Shown: positions 49,243 to 53,742 of the stretch, piece after piece
Layout: the number at the start of each line of letters is the position of its first letter
Numbering within the stretch: the stretch's first letter is position 1
Assembly (NCBI GenBank): GCA_017455525.1
Contig: JAFTAP010000069.1
Span: forward strand, 1-53,742
From: Lachnospiraceae bacterium
GTDB lineage: Bacteria; Bacillota; Clostridia; Lachnospirales; Lachnospiraceae
Direction: 5' to 3'
DNA length: 53,742 bases
Position numbers and translations under genes: made by a program
Notes under the pieces: generated by a model
Database searches by the model: none
Seen by the model: the letters and a program-made list of their open reading frames with translations, nothing else
What the model was told of the DNA's origin: nothing

Positions 49243-52200
49243 ATGAAGAACAAAGAAGTTAATCGCAAAGTGCTAATGGCAATAAGCATTGGGCTATCGG
49301 CAGCTCTTTCTCTCATGCCGACAGTTAGCGTGCTCGCAGATGACGATGTCGAGCCTGAGAACGGCGGAAATGATGCTTCCGAGGAAAGTCAGAGCGAAGA
49401 GTCGCATGAAAGCGATGAAAATAATGATGTAAAAGAGACTGTAAACGAGGCGTCTGAAACTGCAGCGGAGGTTTCAGAAGAGGCTGCCGCATATGAGTCC
49501 GCATCAGAGGATGCGAATACCGAGGAGACCGCTGCGTATGAATCTGCATCTGAGGATGCTGATACAGGAGAGAGCGGTGAAATCGGAGAGACTATGACAG
49601 AACAGTCATCGGAAGAGGACAGCGGATCGGGAGCTGTTTCTGAGGAAGGAATCATATCAGACGTGGGGGATGAAACTACTGAAAGCGAGGAGACTGTACA
49701 CGAGGCAACAATATCAGAGGAGCTTAACATAGCATCTGAAAATATGGACAGCCTGGGGAAAGATATATCGGCTTTAGATCAGTCCATTTATGACATGAAT
49801 GAGGCTGCACAGGATTATGAGGCGGCTGAGAAGGCTGCTGATGCATCGATTTCTTATGCGGAAACGAAGACAGGAGAAGCGGTTTCGGCTGTAGAAGATA
49901 CAGTTAAGACTGCTGAGGATGTGCATACGGCGACAGAGGAGCAGAGTGAAGAGACAGCGAAGGCGGCGGCGGTTATTTATTCAAGTGAGGAGACAGCGGA
50001 AAGCGCTAAGGCAGAAGCTGTTTCAGCCGTATCGGATACTCAGGCTGCACTAGATGAAAGCAAAGCGGCAGTAGAGGATGCCCAAAAGAAGCTTGATACA
50101 GCGGCTACAGCCCTTGAAGTCGCGGAAGGGGCAGTTGAGAGCGCGGAGCGGGAGAAGGCTGATGCGGATGCTAAGGAAGCGGATGCAAGAGCTAAGCTGG
50201 AAGCCATTCTTAAGGACAGCAATGTGGAATACGAGGTATCGAAAGATGGTGACGTGAATGTAATTGATTCAGAGAACCTTGACAGCAGGACAAGGAAGGC
50301 TATAGAGGCTGCTCAGAGGGCGGTAGATAAGGCTAAGCAGGAGGCGGAGGTTGCTGCGCAGGCACTGAGTGATGCCAATACTCAGGAGTATAAGGATGCC
50401 AAGGCTGCAGCGGAGGCTGCTAAAAAGCTTCTTGAAGAGACAAAGACAGCTCTTGATGAAGCTAAGGAAGCGGCAAAGACGGATGCAGTGCTTGATGAAT
50501 GGATCGCTAAGATAAGGGAGCAGCAGGAAAAGATCAGACAGGCAACAGATAAGACAAATTCATGGACAGCAAAAAGAACAGAGGGAACTGTATTCTACGA
50601 GAGCAATGTCCTGGCTGCCTATATTGAAGCGTATCAGGTTGCCCAGTGGGATGGCGTTGATGCTTCATCCGTAAGCGTTCACAGTGATTTTTCTGATAAC
50701 AATCAGAACCTGTGGTACGTGACTTATAAAAAGACCGGCTCGGATACAGTTATAAGAGTATATGCAGATGTGCATTGCAATCTGAATAAGCCTGGAAATG
50801 TGGAGGCATGCGAACACATTGTTACCGAATATAATGTGCTTAAATTCGGAACAAGCGAGAATGTATGCGACTTTACGAAAGGCACGGAATTTACGGTTAC
50901 TTCTGAGAATGCTTCGGATGAATATAAGGCTCTGGCAGAAGAAATAAATCAGAAGCTTCAGGAAACCGGACTCGATATCAATAATTGGAAGAATAAGCTA
51001 TACCTTACCGAGCGTGCTGCAAAGCTGAACCTGGCAGACAGTTACGGATATGATGTGTCAAAGCTTTATGTTCCTAAATGGGCTGCGGGTGCTACTCCAA
51101 AGACTGGTGACGGTGAGTATTATATGCCGGTATATTATACTAATGACGACGGCTCTACGGAACAGTATTATTTCTTCTATAGTATAAATAATAAAGACGT
51201 GGATGCAAGCGGAAATACCGTGAGAATCTATCTGAAGAACCCGGCTGAAATGGGTGTACGTACGCGTGTGGATGGAAATGTATATACCGAGAAGGACTTT
51301 GAATCAGGGACAGATGCGTATCAGACTGCTAAAAAGTATTATGAGGAAATGCAGACGAAATATGCCGAGGCAGAAAGTGCTAATGCTGAGGCAGAGGATA
51401 AGTTAGCGGTGTTCGATGAGAAGTTTGAAGAGCTTCAGGAGCAGAAGACTAAAGCGAATGCACTGGCGGATCGTGTAAAAGAAGCGAGGGATAAGGTCGT
51501 AGAGGCTGCGAATGCATTAAAGGATGCAAGGATTTCACAAGCACTTAATTCAGATAAGCTTGAAGAATTAAAGGCTGATCTGGAAGCGGCAAAAGCTGAA
51601 TACGAGGCTGCTTCAGGTTCCTTGGAAACTGCGAATGCAAAGGTCGCCGATATTGAGTCTATGATAGGCGGGATGCTTGAAGATATCGAGAATGGATTCA
51701 AATATCAGACAGCTTCGGATGAGGGCGCTGAGGAGAATAGTTCAGATACTGATGATTCTGAAGAGGAAAATACTGACAGCGAAGAAAATGTGATTCAGGA
51801 TTCAGAGAGCGATGACATTGAGGAGGATGAGACGCAGGAATCAGATTCTGAGACAGATGAAGATGAAGAGAAGCAGGATTCAGATTCCGAGGCAAATGAG
51901 GATGATGTGGATACAGAGGATTCAGAGTCTGATGCAGGTGAAGATGATCCGGTCAGTGATGAGACAGAAGATAGTGAATCATCGGAGAAAACGGTTACCG
52001 AGGATTCTGATTCAGGTGCTTCAACAGGAGAAGAGATTGATGATAAAGCAGCAGAGATTGTCACCGATGTATCAGAATCAGTATTTGAGAACAATGGATT
52101 TCCTACGCTCGAATTAGGCGGAAATACTGATGTTGCGAGAGGTGTATTTACAAGAGTTTCCTCATTACCGTCCGTTGAGGAATCTAATGCCGGGGATCTG

Positions 52201-52422
52201 GATGCGGCAGTGACTGAGGGGGAGATTCTTGATGATGACGTGCTCGGTCAGAGGATGGCACCCATCGTAGAGGCACTTGAGAACGGTACGTTTACCAGAG
52301 GGATGATGTTTACGGAGGACGGTCTGAAGGTATCCTTCATGTGGTGGCTTCTTATAGTGGCACTCGGTGCGAAGGGAGTGCAGATGTATGTGAAGAGTCG
52401 TAAGAAGAAAGCGGAAAAGTAA
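49243..52422 (+). CDS. Large secreted coiled-coil surface protein with C-terminal anchor
   Basis: The 1059-residue protein has a signal peptide (about 8-32), a very acidic Ser/Glu/Asp/Ala zone (about 33-160) with a near repeat around AAYESASEDA, and long Ala/Glu/Lys heptad-like coiled coils (about 160-400 and 690-830). A Tyr/Asn/Trp-rich globular part (about 430-690) lies between them. Asp/Ser/Glu repeats (about 835-930) and a C-terminal membrane helix (WWLLIVALGAKGVQMYV) with a basic KSRKKK tail follow. There is no LPxTG. It is probably an anchored adhesin or stalk protein. TGN-TATAAT (49172-49180) is the likely promoter; AAAGGAG precedes the ATG. Confidence 0.8.
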   Translation: MKNKEVNRKVLMAISIGLSAALSLMPTVSVLADDDVEPENGGNDASEESQSEESHESDENNDVKETVNEASETAAEVSEEAAAYESASEDANTEETAAYESASEDADTGESGEIGETMTEQSSEEDSGSGAVSEEGIISDVGDETTESEETVHEATISEELNIASENMDSLGKDISALDQSIYDMNEAAQDYEAAEKAADASISYAETKTGEAVSAVEDTVKTAEDVHTATEEQSEETAKAAAVIYSSEETAESAKAEAVSAVSDTQAALDESKAAVEDAQKKLDTAATALEVAEGAVESAEREKADADAKEADARAKLEAILKDSNVEYEVSKDGDVNVIDSENLDSRTRKAIEAAQRAVDKAKQEAEVAAQALSDANTQEYKDAKAAAEAAKKLLEETKTALDEAKEAAKTDAVLDEWIAKIREQQEKIRQATDKTNSWTAKRTEGTVFYESNVLAAYIEAYQVAQWDGVDASSVSVHSDFSDNNQNLWYVTYKKTGSDTVIRVYADVHCNLNKPGNVEACEHIVTEYNVLKFGTSENVCDFTKGTEFTVTSENASDEYKALAEEINQKLQETGLDINNWKNKLYLTERAAKLNLADSYGYDVSKLYVPKWAAGATPKTGDGEYYMPVYYTNDDGSTEQYYFFYSINNKDVDASGNTVRIYLKNPAEMGVRTRVDGNVYTEKDFESGTDAYQTAKKYYEEMQTKYAEAESANAEAEDKLAVFDEKFEELQEQKTKANALADRVKEARDKVVEAANALKDARISQALNSDKLEELKADLEAAKAEYEAASGSLETANAKVADIESMIGGMLEDIENGFKYQTASDEGAEENSSDTDDSEEENTDSEENVIQDSESDDIEEDETQESDSETDEDEEKQDSDSEANEDDVDTEDSESDAGEDDPVSDETEDSESSEKTVTEDSDSGASTGEEIDDKAAEIVTDVSESVFENNGFPTLELGGNTDVARGVFTRVSSLPSVEESNAGDLDAAVTEGEILDDDVLGQRMAPIVEALENGTFTRGMMFTEDGLKVSFMWWLLIVALGAKGVQMYVKSRKKKAEK

Positions 52423-52458
52423 ATTAAATAGAATAATATTATAATAATATCAGGAATG

Positions 52459-52490
52459 CTCTCCGTAGAGATGTAATTCGGGGAGTGTTT
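52459..52490 (+). terminator. Probable terminator of the surface-protein gene
   Basis: CTCTCCG pairs with CGGGGAG (one T-G pair) and is followed by TGTTTCTGT. Confidence 0.5.
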
Positions 52491-52644
52491 CTGTATTTGA
52501 GGAAATGGTGTATAATCAGAAGCATGTTGGAAGTTATTCCGTGGCATTGCTTGAGATAGCGTTAAGTTTAAACAGCGAATGCTGAAAGTAAAAAGGAATT
52601 TGTCGTTCGCTGTGAATAATAAAACAATATGAGGGAGATCGGAT

Positions 52645-52992
52645 ATGACACTTGAAGCAGATGTAACGAGCGAGAAGCGTAAGATAGGCAGGGTTGAGTT
52701 CAAGGCGCCGAGTATAGTGGTGATCTGCGACACGGGCGAGACTATATATGTGCAGGTAGAGGATGCGAGCCCTAAAGGCATGGGGCTCTGGATGAAGGAT
52801 GATCGCCCTGACATCATGGGAAGGGACGTGATCATAGTCGCAGATACCGTTATCATGTATGCTGCTGTAGCCCGCATGGAAAAGAGGGCTGACGGCACAT
52901 ATACAGTGGGAATAAGCGCAAAGAAGTTTACTAAGGAGGTGCTGGAGTATCTGTTCAGCCATATAGGTAATCCTGAGGAGAGCGAGGGATAG
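52645..52992 (+). CDS. PilZ-domain protein
   Basis: The 115-residue protein has the two cyclic-di-GMP-binding motifs of PilZ: RxxxR as R12-K-I-G-R16, and DxSxxG as D40-A-S-P-K-G45, followed by MGLWM and a beta-barrel-like strand set. It would sense c-di-GMP and act on a partner, perhaps motility or surface proteins. The neighbouring gene encodes a large surface protein, but no direct link is visible. AGGGAGA precedes the ATG. Confidence 0.8.
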   Translation: MTLEADVTSEKRKIGRVEFKAPSIVVICDTGETIYVQVEDASPKGMGLWMKDDRPDIMGRDVIIVADTVIMYAAVARMEKRADGTYTVGISAKKFTKEVLEYLFSHIGNPEESEG

Positions 52993-53036
52993 CCTTGTAA
53001 AAATGACGAAAAAAAATATTTTTTTAGAAAAAAGTG

Positions 53037-53065
53037 TTGACATTGCACAAAGGGTATGGTATAGT
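53037..53065 (+). promoter_or_regulatory. Near-consensus promoter of a noncoding transcript
   Basis: TTGACA (53037-53042) and TATAGT (53060-53065) have an exact 17-base spacer; transcription would start near 53072. Confidence 0.85.
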
Positions 53066-53071
53066 TTAATC

Positions 53072-53503
53072 ATTCCAAAGAGAGATGGGGAGGTACAGTC
53101 CAATGTACAGATTAGTAAGGAGTATTATTAACTGAAAGGAGGGCCAAACCACCAGCATAGGAATGTAGCTTCACAGCTTTTCAAATCCGGTCAGAGTCGT
53201 GAAGTGAACAATCAAAAGAAGTGAAGGTATCTGATACCAGGCCGGATTCACATAGAGGAGCAATTCGAGAAGGGCTGGAGAAAAGCGACAGACGAGATTT
53301 GCAAAAGGCAGAACCGATGCAATATGATGGCTAAAATTACATATAAGAGGTCCTACCGGAAGGGTGAGGACGATAAGCCATAGACGAGTAGAGAGCAGAG
53401 GGGAAGCAGATTGAGAGGTATGGTCCAATGGGACAGGAAGCGATGGATGAAATATCCAAATAGGCGGAGCACTTGATGATCAGAAGTGCTCCGCCTTTTT
53501 TCT
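53072..53503 (+). ncRNA. Candidate structured noncoding RNA, about 430 nt
   Basis: A strong promoter at 53037 and a strong terminator at 53462-53503 enclose a stretch with no + strand frame longer than a few dozen codons. Inside, AATCCGG and CCGGATT are complementary across about 50 bases, and GTCCTACC-ggaa-GG...AGGAC shows a GNRA-type loop. A 16-base motif occurs near both ends: GAGGTACAGTCCAATG (53090-53105) and GAGGTATGGTCCAATG (53415-53430). It does not match RNase P, tmRNA, 6S, SRP or T-box signatures known to me. A ten-codon frame (MYRLVRSIIN) follows GGGGAGG near the 5' end. Confidence 0.65.
53462..53503 (+). terminator. Strong intrinsic terminator of the noncoding transcript
   Basis: AGGCGGAGCACTT (53462-53474) pairs perfectly with AAGTGCTCCGCCT (53484-53496), followed by a T-run. 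Confidence 0.9.
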
Positions 53504-53517
53504 TTACAACATAGGAA

Positions 53518-53742
53518 TGATGCTAGGGTCAAAAGCCCCTTTGCGTTGTTTATGATGCTTATGCATGGCGTCTTCGCTTCGCTACGGTCGGTGCTAAGCA
53601 AACAGCCACTGGCTGTTTAGCACCGCAGCAAGCTGCTTTCGCCATGCTCCGTCCATTCGGAATCCGCTACTTTGCTACGCAAATTGCTACTTCCTCATGT
53701 TCGGGCGGGTCACAAGTTCCAAATCCTATTTGTGCAAGCACA
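53518..53742. repeat. GATGCTAGGGTCA repeat element running off the window end
   Basis: GATGCTAGGGTCAAAAG at 53518 matches the complement of the right arm at 24986-25002. GGGTCACAAGTTCC and the following bases up to 53742 repeat 24936-24971 exactly. Between them lies another hairpin set: GCATGGCG...CGCCATGC enclosing AAACAGCC-act-GGCTGTTT. The element continues beyond the window. Confidence 0.75.

Noticed and set aside
53350-53374. SRP RNA domain, because of CCGGAAGG in a hairpin
   Set aside because: The tetraloop is similar, but the flanking internal loops and the rest of the RNA do not fit SRP RNA.
53171-53601. Minus-strand open frames under the noncoding transcript
   Set aside because: They lack ribosome sites, have atypical composition and run against a strong promoter-terminator pair.
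1-53742. tRNA or rRNA genes
   Set aside because: No acceptor/T-loop arrangement or rRNA core sequence was noticed on either strand by eye; a tRNAscan run would settle it.

Overview
The window looks like chromosome of a Clostridia bacterium, most likely family Lachnospiraceae (inferred from gene families only: an AlkZ-related protein, a metallo-beta-lactamase/rubredoxin fusion, DUF2974 and DUF697 proteins, an ECF S component next to LarC, and strong AGGAGG ribosome sites). No rRNA or tRNA gene and no CRISPR array was seen. Almost all genes are on the + strand; the exception is one redox operon at 9.7-13.1 kb.

Layout. 0.2-6.6 kb: methyltransferase-like membrane protein, AlkZ-related protein, degenerate bacterioferritin-like protein, MBL-rubredoxin fusion, a radical SAM / small protein / 2Fe-2S cluster, and a ZIP metal transporter. 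6.9-9.6 kb: DUF234 ATPase, NADPH-FMN flavoprotein and DUF3592 protein. 9.7-13.6 kb: divergent HxlR regulator facing an ene-reductase, alpha/beta hydrolase, MIF-like tautomerase, DsbA-like protein without CXXC, and a nitroreductase fragment. 13.6-18.3 kb: decayed ATPase fragment, an AT-rich possible ADP-ribosyltransferase-like gene, then housekeeping-type hydrolases and membrane proteins. 18.6-23.5 kb: a gamma-family PLP enzyme with a large in-frame deletion next to an intact PatB/MalY lyase, TetR, NhaC antiporter, and two-component remnants. 23.6-29.8 kb: ferredoxin-fused aldo/keto reductase, an ECF S component/LarC operon, and O-acetylhomoserine sulfhydrylase. 30.1-35.4 kb is accessory: RelB/YafQ toxin-antitoxin, truncated panE, a structured leader before a PBECR4-HAD fusion, cupin, DUF4143 ATPase. 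35.7-39.8 kb: methionine importer MetQNI and GlyA. 40.1-46.6 kb: a MacB-like ABC system and an O-acetylation pair (MBOAT + SGNH). 46.6-53.7 kb: a second ferredoxin-fused aldo/keto reductase, a 76-bp tandem array, DegV, a 1059-residue coiled-coil surface protein, a PilZ protein, and a promoter-to-terminator noncoding transcript.

How the parts connect. Three sulfur/methionine loci (18.6, 28.5 and 35.7 kb) have near-consensus promoters carrying CCTA...TAGG palindromes, which suggests a shared regulator. Intergenic regions are unusually rich in hairpins. Two loci 32.7 kb apart share a 46-nt core followed by hairpins whose arms differ by compensatory changes, and the 76-bp array carries a related hairpin.

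Best candidates for something undescribed are the PBECR4-HAD fusion with its riboswitch-like tandem leader (31.8-33.5 kb), the ~430-nt RNA at 53.07-53.50 kb, and the hairpin family. All functional statements are read from sequence and family knowledge; no database search was possible.
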